Source of the DNA: Sulfitobacter sp. F26169L
Lineage (GTDB): Bacteria; Pseudomonadota; Alphaproteobacteria; Rhodobacterales; Rhodobacteraceae
Assembly: GCF_026410285.1 (NCBI RefSeq)
Contig: NZ_JAPMLP010000004.1
Span: 406,036-470,035 of the forward strand
Reading direction: 5' to 3'
DNA: 64,000 bases
Each line of letters starts with the position of its first letter. The stretch's first letter is position 1. Both the position numbers and the translations under genes were made by a program. Positions 1-8,995 of the stretch are shown here, piece by piece. The notes beneath the pieces were generated by a model that did no database searches, was not told the origin of the DNA, and saw only the letters and a program-made list of their open reading frames with translations.

Positions 1-69
1 ATACAGGTCAATGTATCATGTGCGGGAAGCTGTTAAGCTCAGGCATATCAATTCCTGAAAGGACACAAA

Positions 70-516
70 ATGTTTAACAAAATTGTTGTCGGCATTGACG
101 GCTCGGACATGTCTGAAGCTGCTCTGCGTGTGGCGTGTGATCTTGCGGGGAAATATAGTTCTGAATTGCATCTCGTGCATACACCCCAGCCGCAGACAGT
201 CGCCTTTGCGATGGGGGCGGTTTCCGCTTATGCAGTTGCAACGACCATGCCGTCGCAAAGCGAAGTACGTGCGGCCGGTGAGAAGTTGCTGAGTAGGGCT
301 GAGGCAGTAGCTGCTGAATGTGGGCAGACTGACGTTCACACCTATCAGGAGGTCGGCGATCCTGCAAAATTGATTGTTGCTTACGCGGAAAAATGTGGCG
401 CAGACCTGATAGTGACCGGACGGCGCGGTTTGGGCAGTCTTGGTGCCCTCGTGCAGGGCAGCACTTCACAAAGCATCAGTCATTTGGCGAAGTGCGCGAC
501 CTTGTCGGTTTTGTGA
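70..516 (+). CDS. Universal stress protein, UspA family
   Basis: This is a 148-residue single-domain universal stress protein, the usual length for the family. These are cytoplasmic nucleotide-binding proteins linked to stress resistance and growth arrest. The N-terminus has the beta-strand and Asp pattern (KIVVGIDGSDMSE), and the C-terminal nucleotide loop fits GxxG-x9-GS (GRRG, nine residues, GS at about residues 123-136), so ATP binding is likely. The ATG is preceded by GAAAGGA at good spacing. The gene stands alone: upstream sequence is cut by the window edge and rpsD follows after 220 bp. Its partner and trigger cannot be read from the sequence. Confidence 0.92.
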   Translation: MFNKIVVGIDGSDMSEAALRVACDLAGKYSSELHLVHTPQPQTVAFAMGAVSAYAVATTMPSQSEVRAAGEKLLSRAEAVAAECGQTDVHTYQEVGDPAKLIVAYAEKCGADLIVTGRRGLGSLGALVQGSTSQSISHLAKCATLSVL

Positions 517-600
517 CAGCCCAAGTAACTGCGTCGAATAAAATTTGTGTCAGGATATTTCTGCCGTTTGCACAATTGCCTTGTTTTACGGTCTGGCGCA

Positions 601-629
601 TTGACACTGTCTTCTAGATCATAGTAGAG
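601..629 (+). promoter_or_regulatory. Candidate promoter for rpsD
   Basis: A perfect -35 hexamer TTGACA lies at 601-606. A weak -10-like stretch (GTAGAG) follows 17 bases later, leaving a leader of about 100 bases before rpsD. The -10 element is poor, so only the -35 element is convincing. The leader contains short inverted segments but I do not recognise a known S4-binding RNA. Confidence 0.4.
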
Positions 630-739
630 GCGCACCTGTTGGTGTTGGTGGACCTCGCGAGAGGAACCCTGTCGGCGTGAAAACGCAGAGGACAACGCCC
701 TTTACCGCCCCGCATGGGGCCATTTGAAGGAGAACAGCC

Positions 740-1360
740 GTGACCAAACGCACCGCTGCCAAGCATAAAATTGACCGCCGTATGGGCGAAAACATCTGGG
801 GCCGTCCAAAGTCACCAGTAAACCGTCGTGAATACGGCCCCGGCCAGCACGGCCAGCGCCGCAAAGGCAAGATTTCCGATTTCGGTATCCAGTTGCGCGC
901 CAAGCAGAAGCTGAAAGGCTACTACGGCGACCTGACCGAAAAGCAGTTCCGCCGCATTTACGGCGAAGCCGAGCGTGTAAAAGGCGATACAGGTGAAAAC
1001 CTGATTGGTCTGCTCGAGCGCCGTCTTGACGCGGTTGTGTACCGTGCCAAATTTGTTCCAACAGTATTTGCGGCACGCCAGTTCGTGAACCACCGTCACG
1101 TGCGCGTAAACGGCAAACTGGTTAACATCCCGTCTTACCGCGTAAAAGAGGGTGACGTGATCGAAGTGCGTGACCGCTCCAAGCAGATGGTTGCACTGAT
1201 CGAAGCCACACAGCTGGCCGAGCGTGATGTGCCTGACTACCTTGACGTCGATCACTCCAAGATGACAGCGACGTTTGTACGCACGCCTGCGCTGGGCGAC
1301 GTGCCATACCCTGTTGTTATGGAACCGAACCTCGTTGTGGAATTCTACGCGAAGAACTAA
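740..1360 (+). CDS. rpsD: 30S ribosomal protein S4
   Basis: This 206-residue protein is ribosomal protein S4, the primary 16S rRNA-binding protein that nucleates assembly of the 30S body. The N-terminal S4 region (residues 1-95) and the S4 RNA-binding domain ([32 protein letters not shown], read in two pieces around residues 94-125) are intact. The start is GTG, placed 6-8 bases after GAAGGAG. As in many alphaproteobacteria, rpsD stands apart from the main ribosomal operons. A strong hairpin terminator follows directly, so it is probably a single-gene transcript. Confidence 0.98.
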   Translation: MTKRTAAKHKIDRRMGENIWGRPKSPVNRREYGPGQHGQRRKGKISDFGIQLRAKQKLKGYYGDLTEKQFRRIYGEAERVKGDTGENLIGLLERRLDAVVYRAKFVPTVFAARQFVNHRHVRVNGKLVNIPSYRVKEGDVIEVRDRSKQMVALIEATQLAERDVPDYLDVDHSKMTATFVRTPALGDVPYPVVMEPNLVVEFYAKN

Positions 1361-1389
1361 TCTTCGCCAGCACACAGCATATTTTACAA

Positions 1390-1424
1390 GCGCCCTGCCG
1401 GATTTCCGGCGGGGCGTTTTTCTG
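1390..1424 (+). terminator. Rho-independent terminator of rpsD
   Basis: An 11-bp GC-rich stem (CGCCCTGCCGG / CCGGCGGGGCG, one G-U pair) with a four-base loop ATTT is followed by a T run. It starts about 30 bases after the rpsD stop. Confidence 0.85.
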
Positions 1425-1517
1425 TTTAAAGGGCACTGTTGGCGGGGGGTGAATTTCGCGGGTGGTTGAAGGGCGAATGAGCGGGTAAAAGGCACTGTGC
1501 AATCAAAGAGCCCCGAT

Positions 1518-2600
1518 ATGAAACAACAGATCACGCCCCAACCCGGTATTATGGATATCGCCCTGTATCAGGGTGGTGCATCGCATGTGGCCGGTCATGA
1601 CAATGTGCTCAAGCTCAGCTCGAACGAGAACCCTTTCGGTCCGTCCGAAGCAGCGATCAGAGCGTATGAACGGATGGGTCGAGAGATGCACCGTTATCCC
1701 AGCGGGGACCACTCTGCGTTGCGCGGCGCGATCGCAAAGGTGTACGGGCTTGACCCCGAACGCATAATTTGTGGCGCCGGTTCTGATGAAATCATCGCGT
1801 TTCTGTGTCAGGCCTATGCCGGCCCCGACACCGAAGTCATCCATACTGAACACGGCTTTGCAATGTATCGCATTTCTGCACTGGCTGCGGGCGCGACACC
1901 GGTAGAGGTGAAGGAACATGAGCGGGTCACCGACGTAGATGCGATCCTTGCCGCTTGTACCGACAAAACCCGACTGGTTTTTCTAGCAAACCCGAATAAC
2001 CCGACAGGCACAATGATCGGATCCGCCGATATTGCGCGGCTGGCAGAGGCGCTGCCACCGCAGGCTCTGCTGGTACTTGACGGCGCCTATGCCGAATATG
2101 TCGAAGGATATGACGGCGGGGCAGCCTTGGTCGATGCGCGCCAGAACGTGGTAATGACCCGCACGTTTTCAAAGATTTACGGTCTTGGCGGTCTGCGCGT
2201 GGGCTGGGGGTACGGCCCTGCGCACGTGATTGACGTTCTCAACCGCGTGCGGGGCCCGTTCAATGTCAGCACTGCGGCCCTTGCTGCTGCCGAAGCAGCG
2301 GTGCGCGACGTCGCCTACATCGACCACTGCCGCGCCGAAAATGCGCGCTGGCGGACATGGATGGCAGATGCGCTGGCGGAAATGGGCGTACCGTCGGATG
2401 TGTCGCTGGCAAACTTTATTCTTGCGCGCTTTGCATCGCGGGAAGAAGCCGAAGCCTGTGATCTGTACCTTCAATCGCAAGGATTGCTGGTGCGCCGCGT
2501 GGCCGGATACAACCTGCCTGCCTGTCTTCGCATTACGGTCGGCGACGAAAGCGGATGTCGCCGTATTGTCCATGCTGTGCGCCAGTTCAAGGGAGGCTGA
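1518..2600 (+). CDS. hisC: Histidinol-phosphate aminotransferase
   Basis: This is a fold-type I PLP aminotransferase of 360 residues. It converts imidazole-acetol phosphate and glutamate to histidinol phosphate, and many family members also transaminate phenylpyruvate or hydroxyphenylpyruvate. The N-terminal [12 protein letters not shown] motif, the NPNNPTG substrate loop and the PLP-lysine segment [18 protein letters not shown] are all present. I chose ATG 1518 ([13 protein letters not shown]), which fits the family start; a GTG 21 bases upstream is also open. Three bases separate it from the prephenate dehydrogenase gene, whose ribosome site lies inside hisC. That pairing suggests a role in tyrosine/phenylalanine formation as well as histidine. 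Confidence 0.95.
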   Translation: MKQQITPQPGIMDIALYQGGASHVAGHDNVLKLSSNENPFGPSEAAIRAYERMGREMHRYPSGDHSALRGAIAKVYGLDPERIICGAGSDEIIAFLCQAYAGPDTEVIHTEHGFAMYRISALAAGATPVEVKEHERVTDVDAILAACTDKTRLVFLANPNNPTGTMIGSADIARLAEALPPQALLVLDGAYAEYVEGYDGGAALVDARQNVVMTRTFSKIYGLGGLRVGWGYGPAHVIDVLNRVRGPFNVSTAALAAAEAAVRDVAYIDHCRAENARWRTWMADALAEMGVPSDVSLANFILARFASREEAEACDLYLQSQGLLVRRVAGYNLPACLRITVGDESGCRRIVHAVRQFKGG

Positions 2601-2603
2601 TCA

Positions 2604-3527
2604 ATGGCACATATTTACGACCGTGTGGCCCTGATTGGACTTGGCCTGATCGCTTCGTCGATGTTCTGGGCGATGAAGCGCAATGATCTGGCGGGTGAAA
2701 TCACCGGCTTTGCCCGTTCTGGCGAAACCCGTGATACTGCCCGTGAAATCGGGCTGTGTGATGTGGTGTACGATAACATACTCGATGCCGTGCGCGGTGC
2801 CGATCTGGTGGTGCTTTGCGTGCCGGTCGGTGTCATGGGGCAGGTGATGGAGCAAATCGCCCCCGTTTTGAAACCGGGCGCAACCGTGACCGATGTAGGA
2901 TCGGTCAAGCGTGATGTGATCGCGCAGGTGATGCCGCACGTGCCCGACGGGGTGCATTTTATCGCCGGTCACCCGCTGGCGGGGACGGAACATTCCGGTC
3001 CACGCTCGGGCTTTGCGGAGCTGTTCGACAACCGCTGGTGCCTGCTGGTGCCTGTGGAGGGCTCGAATCCCGATGCCATTGCACGCCTGCGCAGCTTTTG
3101 GGAGGGGCTTGGCGCCAACGTCGAGGAGATGGAGGCGGAGCATCATGATCTGGTCGTCGCGGTAACGTCCCATGCGCCGCACCTGATTGCCTATACGATG
3201 GTCGGTGTGGCTGATGACCTGCGCCGCGTTACCGATGGCGAGGTGATCAAATACTCCGCAGGAGGATTTCGCGATTTTACCCGAATTGCCGCATCCGATC
3301 CAACCATGTGGCGCGATGTTTTCCTGACCAACAAAGACGCCACACTGGAGATTCTCGGCCGCTTTACAGAGGAGCTATTTGCCTTGCAGCGCGCAATCCG
3401 GCAAGGTGACGGCGCACATCTACATGATTATTTCACCCGCACCCGCGCCATTCGCCGCGGTATTATCGAGGCGGGGCAAGACACCGACGCGCCCGATTTT
3501 GGCCGCAGCGGAGGACGTAAACAATGA
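2604..3527 (+). CDS. Prephenate/arogenate dehydrogenase family protein
   Basis: This 307-residue NAD(P)-dependent dehydrogenase of the TyrA family oxidatively decarboxylates prephenate or arogenate on the way to tyrosine. The Rossmann motif GLGLIASSMFWAMKR is at the N-terminus (residues 11-25) and the family core GHPLAGTEHSG is at about residues 120-130. There is no chorismate mutase or ACT domain, so it is the monofunctional type. A GGGAGG site in the end of hisC serves the ATG. The stop overlaps the next gene by four bases (ATGA), which implies co-translation. Whether prephenate or arogenate is preferred cannot be told from sequence. Confidence 0.94.
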   Translation: MAHIYDRVALIGLGLIASSMFWAMKRNDLAGEITGFARSGETRDTAREIGLCDVVYDNILDAVRGADLVVLCVPVGVMGQVMEQIAPVLKPGATVTDVGSVKRDVIAQVMPHVPDGVHFIAGHPLAGTEHSGPRSGFAELFDNRWCLLVPVEGSNPDAIARLRSFWEGLGANVEEMEAEHHDLVVAVTSHAPHLIAYTMVGVADDLRRVTDGEVIKYSAGGFRDFTRIAASDPTMWRDVFLTNKDATLEILGRFTEELFALQRAIRQGDGAHLHDYFTRTRAIRRGIIEAGQDTDAPDFGRSGGRKQ

Positions 3528-4285
3528 AACAACTGGCAGTATTGTTTTGTGTCATGGCAACTGTATCCTGCGCGGGGCCGGACAGTTCCACCCGCCCCGA
3601 AGCACGCCCCGGAACGGGCCAGCCAGAAATTTCGGCTGACGGCACGATTGACCGCTCGGCGCTGGAAAACAGGCAGGGTGGTTTCTGGAAATCCCTGCGC
3701 CCTGTATTCCGTTCGCCGAAAGCTGGGCGCGAGCAGCGCGAAAAGCAAAAGCGGCTCGCGGCGGGGGCGGTGTGCGGCGACATCGCAATTCAGGGAGAGA
3801 CGATCGGCGATGTGGCCGGCCGTATTTCCGGATGTGGCGTGGATGATGCGGTGCGTGTTTCATCGGTTTCGGGTGTTACGCTCAGCAGAAAATCCACGAT
3901 GGATTGCGGCACTGCGCGCGCGTTGAGATCATGGATCGACAACAGCGCAAAGCCTTCGCTTTCTTCAAAAGGTGGCGGATTGCGCCAGATCAAGGTTGCC
4001 GCGCACTACGCTTGCCGCCGCCGCAATAATTCCAAGACAGGCAAGATCTCCGAACACGGTAAGGGGCGCGCGATTGATATTTCGGCGTTCAGAATGGCTG
4101 ACGGTAGTGAAATCACTGTGCTGAGAGGCTGGAACGCGCGCGGAAGCCGCAAGGCCTTGCGCCGGATGCATGCGGGCGCCTGCGGCCCCTTTGGCACCGT
4201 TCTGGGCCCGAAAGCCAACCGGTTCCACCTTGATCACTTTCACTTCGACACGGCGCGCTACCGCTCGGGCAGCTATTGTCGCTAG
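3524..4285 (+). CDS. Extensin-like family protein, exported
   Basis: This 253-residue protein has a hydrophobic N-terminal export signal ending in a Cys (about residue 16, TVSC), which may make it a lipoprotein, although Thr at -3 is not ideal. The C-terminal half matches the bacterial extensin-like C-terminal family: MDCGTARALRSW, HYACRRRN, SEHGKGRAIDIS and DHFHFD. The paired His/Asp residues resemble the metal sites of D-Ala-D-Ala peptidase-like folds, so a periplasmic cell-wall role is likely but unproven. It overlaps the dehydrogenase gene by four bases yet has no metabolic link to it. Its stop shares the CTAG at 4282-4285 with the facing gene. Confidence 0.85.
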   Translation: MKQLAVLFCVMATVSCAGPDSSTRPEARPGTGQPEISADGTIDRSALENRQGGFWKSLRPVFRSPKAGREQREKQKRLAAGAVCGDIAIQGETIGDVAGRISGCGVDDAVRVSSVSGVTLSRKSTMDCGTARALRSWIDNSAKPSLSSKGGGLRQIKVAAHYACRRRNNSKTGKISEHGKGRAIDISAFRMADGSEITVLRGWNARGSRKALRRMHAGACGPFGTVLGPKANRFHLDHFHFDTARYRSGSYCR

Positions 4286-5277
4286 GGAATAACCAGCCGC
4301 GGGGCTGGGCCCAGCGGAATAAATCCCACGCGCATCTGCCCTTGATCTATCGTGATATCCAGCGCCAGCGTGCCTTGCCCGTCCGACATCGCAGTCAACA
4401 ACCGCTGGGCCGTTAATGCCCAGTCACGCGGCACCAGTGATTCGGAAACTGCCAGATCGAACATCTGTTGCCAGTTCCGCAGTTTTACATTGATCACACC
4501 GGATGGTACTCCGGCTGTATCAACGTCGATATCTGCGCTGGCGTTCAGCCCGAAATCGGCAAAAAGCGCTTCTGCTTTGTCTATCGTGATTCTGCGCGGC
4601 TGCGGGCGGTTTTCGCGTAACCCGTTGCGATCCCACGGTTTGTCGAATGTCACGATCATATCCAGAATGATCGGTTCGAAGGTGTCGGGCATGTTGGGCG
4701 GTAGGCCAAGATCCTGCGTCAGAACGCCACCCAAAGCAAAGCCGATGGCGGTCAGATCAATAGCGTAGGTCTGGGGCTGGTCCGTCTGATCCATGTAGGC
4801 TTGCAGGGTCTCGATGGCAAACAGCCGTCCCTCGGGCAAGTCAAACGCGATATTGCTGCTGCTGGCGTACATCCCCTCCAGTTGCAGCGCGCTGCCGGGG
4901 TGCAGGCGAATAGCGGCTTCGGTGCCGTTAGATGTTAGTGTGGAAACTACTGTCGGTGTTGTAATGGCGACCGGATCGTCAGACAGACGCAGCATTGCAT
5001 CGCCCGGCCAGTAGATTGGAGCAGACAGTTTCACCTCTGGCAAAGAAAGAGTGGTGTTAGTTGCCGGGCCATTAAGGGTGATATCTTTCAGCGTGGTTGC
5101 AATTCGAAACGGGAAGCCGCCCCGTGTCACGCTGTTAACATGCGCTGTCATCCCATTCGCGCGAAGACTTTCAAGCCAGACCTGCACACCGCGATCCAAG
5201 CTGCCTGTAGCCACCCACCACCATCCGGCCAAGACCAGCGCCAACAGGACAAGAATTTTGATCGCCAGACGTATCAT
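4282..5277 (-). CDS. DUF2125 domain protein, membrane-anchored
   Basis: This is a protein of about 331 residues with one N-terminal membrane anchor (LAIKILVLLALVLAGWWWV) and a long beta-rich periplasmic part typical of DUF2125, which resembles AsmA/lipid-transfer-like folds. The function is unknown. Four in-frame ATGs lie between 5277 and 5310. I prefer 5277, which places AGAGGGG about ten bases upstream and the anchor at the very N-terminus; 5283 is equally possible. The gene is divergent from the ChaC gene (65-bp gap) and converges on the extensin gene with a shared stop palindrome. Confidence 0.85.
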   Translation of the reverse strand: MIRLAIKILVLLALVLAGWWWVATGSLDRGVQVWLESLRANGMTAHVNSVTRGGFPFRIATTLKDITLNGPATNTTLSLPEVKLSAPIYWPGDAMLRLSDDPVAITTPTVVSTLTSNGTEAAIRLHPGSALQLEGMYASSSNIAFDLPEGRLFAIETLQAYMDQTDQPQTYAIDLTAIGFALGGVLTQDLGLPPNMPDTFEPIILDMIVTFDKPWDRNGLRENRPQPRRITIDKAEALFADFGLNASADIDVDTAGVPSGVINVKLRNWQQMFDLAVSESLVPRDWALTAQRLLTAMSDGQGTLALDITIDQGQMRVGFIPLGPAPRLVIP

Positions 5278-5342
5278 GGGCATTGCCCCTCTTTTCATCT
5301 TCGTGTGCATAGGGTTTATCTAGCACAACACGGGAGAACCAG

Positions 5343-5873
5343 ATGAGTATGTGGGTATTCGGCTATGGTAGTTTGCTATGGAATCCGGGATTTGAAGTTG
5401 CAGAAAGTGTAATTGCAACCTTGCCCGGCTATGCGCGGTCGTTTTGTATGCGCTCGATACACCATCGTGGCAGCGAAGCGGAGCCGGGACTTGTTCTTGC
5501 GTTGGACGAGCAGGAAAGCAGCGCTTGTGAAGGTGTCGCGCTTCGGGTTGCGGATGGCCACGAGGAGGCAACACTGGCCTACCTGCGTGAACGCGAGTTG
5601 ATCTCGTCGGCCTATCTGGAAAAAATGCTGTCGGTGCAATTGCGCGACGGGCGCGAGGTTACTGTTGTTGTCTACGTTATTGACGAGGCGCATAATCAGT
5701 ATTGCGGTGGTCTGCCGCTGGAAGAACAGGCGCAGATTATGGCCCGTGCGGTTGGCCAGCGTGGGCCGAACACGGAATACCTTTATAATACAGCAGAACA
5801 TCTTGCGTCTGTAGGGCTGCATGATCCGGCGCTTGAGTGGCTTGCCCAGCGGGTAAAAGAGATCGCGGTATAA
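5343..5873 (+). CDS. Gamma-glutamylcyclotransferase, ChaC-like
   Basis: This 176-residue protein of the ChaC family cleaves glutathione to 5-oxoproline and Cys-Gly in the cytoplasm. It begins with WVFGYGSLLWNPGF, the hallmark YGSL substrate loop, and holds further family segments (GYARSFCMRSIHHRG, YLREREL, QYCGGLPLEEQA). Length fits the family. GGGAGA precedes the ATG. It is the first plus-strand gene before the motor-like pair, 70 bp upstream, with no visible terminator, so co-transcription is possible. Confidence 0.92.
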   Translation: MSMWVFGYGSLLWNPGFEVAESVIATLPGYARSFCMRSIHHRGSEAEPGLVLALDEQESSACEGVALRVADGHEEATLAYLRERELISSAYLEKMLSVQLRDGREVTVVVYVIDEAHNQYCGGLPLEEQAQIMARAVGQRGPNTEYLYNTAEHLASVGLHDPALEWLAQRVKEIAV

Positions 5874-5943
5874 ATCCTTGGGGTTATAGTTAATTCGGGT
5901 TAGGCTAATCGGCACAAACAATAAGGTCAGGAGCAGGACGCGC

Positions 5944-7155
5944 ATGGCGCAACCAGACCGCGAGGCGAAATTGCAATTTTCTCAACCTGTCCGGCAGATC
6001 ACACTGATGCTGCTGGTTCTGGGCCTTTCAGGTTTTGGTGCGTTTGTCGCCCTGCCACGGGTCTTGCCGGTTTTTCAGGCCAACCCCTATCTGAACGGGT
6101 TCATCGCCTTTGTTTTCCTGATCGGTGTGGTGGCCTGTTTTTATCAGGTGGTGCAGCTGATCGGCTCGGTCCGCTGGATCGAAAACTTCGCTTCGGATGA
6201 TGACACGCCGAACGATACACCGCCGCAAATGCTGGCGCCATTGGCTGCATTGTTGCGCACACGTGGCGCGCGGATGCAGATCAGCGCGTCTTCGACCCGA
6301 TCTATCCTCGATTCCGTCGGAACCCGCATTGACGAAGCGCGCGAAATTACGCGCTACATCGTTAACACTCTGATTTTTCTTGGACTTCTGGGCACGTTCT
6401 ACGGGCTGGCGACGACTGTGCCGGCAATTGTCGACACAATTCGCAGCCTTGCACCGCAAGACGGCGAAGGCAGCACAGATGTGTTCAACCGCCTGATGAC
6501 GGGGCTTGAATCGCAACTGTCGGGTATGGGGGTCGCCTTTGCGTCTTCACTGTTGGGGCTCGCAGGCTCTTTGATTGTTGGGCTGCTGGAGTTGTTTGCG
6601 GGCCACGGGCAGAACCGGTTTTATCAAGAGCTTGAAGACTGGCTGAGTTCTATCACACGCGTCGGTTTTGCCGCCGGTGACGACAGCACGCCGGAACAGG
6701 CTGTTATGGCGGGTATGGTTGATCACATGGCCGAGCAGATGGAACAAATGCAAGATATGTTCAGCCGCTCCGAAGCGGGCCGCGCAGAAGTTGAACAACA
6801 GCTTGGCAGTCTGGCAGTAGCGATCGAACGTATGGCCGTGCAGTTAGGGGATCAGGGGGGATCGTCGGACGCGCTGGAGCGGATGGCGGAGGGGCAGGAG
6901 CGCATGATTGCAGCACTGGAACGGCGCGCCGATAAACCACACGAAAGTGTTGGCATGGACGCGGAAAGCCGTATGCGCCTGCGTTCGATTGATGTGCAGA
7001 TGCTGCGTATTCTTGAAGAAATTTCAGCGGGCCGGCAGGAAAGCATGGCAGAGTTGCGGAAGGAACTATCTTATCTTGCCAAAGCACTGTCTTACCCGCG
7101 CAGCAGCACAGAACCCCGCCGGATACGCGCCAAACCCGACGGTAAGGAGCGTTAG
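5944..7155 (+). CDS. MotA/TolQ/ExbB-like proton channel protein
   Basis: This 403-residue protein has four predicted membrane helices (about 19-45, 52-74, 138-162, 192-218). The third carries the family segment LLGTFYGLATTVPAI, close to the GLLGTVxG core of TolQ/ExbB. Residues 225-403 form a charged, Met-rich, largely helical cytoplasmic tail, longer than in TolQ or ExbB. Such proteins form pentameric stators that use an ion gradient to move a two-fold partner. The partner here is the next gene, two bases downstream. It is not near tol, ton or flagellar genes, so the driven process is unknown. ExbB-like is a fold call, not a claim of TonB energising. Confidence 0.87.
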   Translation: MAQPDREAKLQFSQPVRQITLMLLVLGLSGFGAFVALPRVLPVFQANPYLNGFIAFVFLIGVVACFYQVVQLIGSVRWIENFASDDDTPNDTPPQMLAPLAALLRTRGARMQISASSTRSILDSVGTRIDEAREITRYIVNTLIFLGLLGTFYGLATTVPAIVDTIRSLAPQDGEGSTDVFNRLMTGLESQLSGMGVAFASSLLGLAGSLIVGLLELFAGHGQNRFYQELEDWLSSITRVGFAAGDDSTPEQAVMAGMVDHMAEQMEQMQDMFSRSEAGRAEVEQQLGSLAVAIERMAVQLGDQGGSSDALERMAEGQERMIAALERRADKPHESVGMDAESRMRLRSIDVQMLRILEEISAGRQESMAELRKELSYLAKALSYPRSSTEPRRIRAKPDGKER

Positions 7156-7157
7156 CT

Positions 7158-8993
7158 ATGGCCTTGTCGCGACGCACCGGCGCGCGGTTTCAGGCGTCTA
7201 TCTGGCCGGGGTTTGTGGATGCCATGACCGGCCTGTTGCTAGTGCTGATGTTTGTGCTGACCATCTTCATGGTTGTCCAATTTGTGCTGACAGAACAGAT
7301 TTCGGGGCAAGAGACGGAACTGGACGCGCTATCGTCCGAAGTGGCCGCACTTGCGCAGGCATTGGGGCTGGAACAACAGACGAGCACCAATTTGCAGGCG
7401 CGTGTTGGCGCGTTGCAAGCATCGCTGGCGCAGGCCAGATCGCAGGCAGACGAACAGGCGGCACTTATAACGTCACTACAAAGCGAGCGGGCCGCGCAGG
7501 ATCAGGCACTGTCACAAGCGCAGACGCAGATCACCAGTTTTGAGGCGCAAGTTGCCGCGCTGATTGCAGACCGCGACACAGCGCAAGGGCAGGTTGCCGA
7601 TCTGGAAGCGCGCGAAGCAACGTTGTTGAGCGAGCAGGAGGCATTGAACCTTGCGCTTGCAGCGAGCCGTGATGAAATCGACGCACAACAGGAAGCGGCG
7701 CGTTTGGCGGCCGCGCGGCGCGAAGCACTTGAGGCTTTGATGGCTGATTTGCGGGCCCGCAATGCAACCGCTGAAGACCGGATCGAAACACTGAGCGCTG
7801 AAGTTGATGCCGCAAATGAAGCCCTGAGCGCGCAAGAGGCACAGCGTTTGGCCGATGCTGCTGCGGCCCAGGCGATGCGTGATAGGCTGGAGAGCGCGGA
7901 CACGGAACTGACGGCGATGACACTTTCGCTGGAAGCGCAGCGCAAACGGGCCGAAGAAACACTGACTCTGCTGGCTGCGGCGCGTGCAGCGCAAGAAGAG
8001 TTGGATCAGCGCCTGGCGGCCGCGCTGAGTGATGCGCAAGCCAGTGAATCCGAGCTGCAATCCAGCCTTCAGGACGCAAATGCGCGCATCGCTGCGCTGG
8101 AGGCAGAGTTGAGCGATGCCGAAACAGAGACAGATAACCAAATTGAGGATTTGCGCACCCGTCTGGCCGCAGCGCTTGCGGCTAAACTGGAGGCGCAATC
8201 CGATGTGGACCAGACCCAAAGCGAAGCTGAGCGTCGTGCCGCGCTGTTGGCGCAGGCCAGAGAGGAGTTGGCGCAGGAAATCGAAACTTCTGCTGCAGCG
8301 CAACGCCAGACAGAACTGTTAAACCAGCAGGTAGCGGCCCTGCGCGCCCAGCTGAGCAACCTGCAAGGATTGCTGGATCAGGCTGAAATTGATGATGTTG
8401 CGCGGCAGGTCGAACTGCAATCGCTTGGATCACAGCTTAACACCGCACTGGCGCGTGTCGCAGCAGAAGAGCGGCGGCGTGCTGAACTGGAGGCAGCTGA
8501 GCGAAAGCGGCTGGAGGCGGAAACCAAAAACCTTGAGCAGTACCGCTCGGAATTTTTTGGTCAACTGCGCGCGGTGTTGGGCGCGCAAGAGGGCGTGCGC
8601 ATCGAGGGTGACCGATTTGTGTTCAGTTCCGAAGTGCTTTTCCCGCCCGGTGGTGCAGACCTTTCGCGGGAAGGGACCCGTGAAATTGCAAAAGTTGCAT
8701 CGATCCTACAGAATGTCGCTGCCGATATTCCTGAGGGTATTGACTGGGTCATTCGGGTTGATGGTCATACGGACAATGTGCCGCTATCTGGAACCGGAGA
8801 ATTTGCCGATAACTGGGAGCTTAGCCAGGCCAGGGCATTGTCCGTTGTAAAATATATGTCCAATTTTCTAGGTATTCCACCGGATCGGCTGTCGGCAAAC
8901 GGGTTTGGGCAGTACCAGCCTGTAGATACAGCCGACACAGATGCCGCGCGCGCGCGCAACCGCCGCATCGAACTGAAATTCACTGAAAAATAA
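7158..8993 (+). CDS. MotB-like OmpA-domain protein with long coiled coil
   Basis: This 611-residue protein has one N-terminal membrane helix (about 17-44) with an Asp near its cytoplasmic end (Asp21 in PGFVDAMTG), placed like the ion-carrying Asp of MotB/ExbD/TolR. Residues about 47-450 are almost unbroken heptad-like, Ala/Glu/Gln-rich coiled coil. Residues about 480-611 are an OmpA/MotB peptidoglycan-binding domain (VDGHTDNVPL, NWELSQARALSVV, NRRIEL). With the preceding channel gene it forms a likely motor of fold type MotAB/TolQR. The AAGGAG site sits at the end of the channel gene. The facing M23 peptidase ends two bases away. The family is common in this group; function is unassigned as far as I know. 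Confidence 0.88.
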   Translation: MALSRRTGARFQASIWPGFVDAMTGLLLVLMFVLTIFMVVQFVLTEQISGQETELDALSSEVAALAQALGLEQQTSTNLQARVGALQASLAQARSQADEQAALITSLQSERAAQDQALSQAQTQITSFEAQVAALIADRDTAQGQVADLEAREATLLSEQEALNLALAASRDEIDAQQEAARLAAARREALEALMADLRARNATAEDRIETLSAEVDAANEALSAQEAQRLADAAAAQAMRDRLESADTELTAMTLSLEAQRKRAEETLTLLAAARAAQEELDQRLAAALSDAQASESELQSSLQDANARIAALEAELSDAETETDNQIEDLRTRLAAALAAKLEAQSDVDQTQSEAERRAALLAQAREELAQEIETSAAAQRQTELLNQQVAALRAQLSNLQGLLDQAEIDDVARQVELQSLGSQLNTALARVAAEERRRAELEAAERKRLEAETKNLEQYRSEFFGQLRAVLGAQEGVRIEGDRFVFSSEVLFPPGGADLSREGTREIAKVASILQNVAADIPEGIDWVIRVDGHTDNVPLSGTGEFADNWELSQARALSVVKYMSNFLGIPPDRLSANGFGQYQPVDTADTDAARARNRRIELKFTEK

Positions 8994-8995
8994 GG

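Noticed and set aside
812..1534. 240-residue minus-strand frame over rpsD
   Set aside because: Antisense shadow of a well-conserved ribosomal gene; composition unlike protein and no ribosome site.
7512..8303. 263-residue minus-strand frame in the coiled-coil gene
   Set aside because: Shadow of a low-complexity Ala/Glu/Gln coil; the antisense is Arg/Cys/Ser-rich.
5944..8993. Zorya-type anti-phage system (ZorAB)
   Set aside because: The channel and OmpA folds fit, but the coil is on the OmpA partner and no zorC/D/E genes follow, so the name is not justified.
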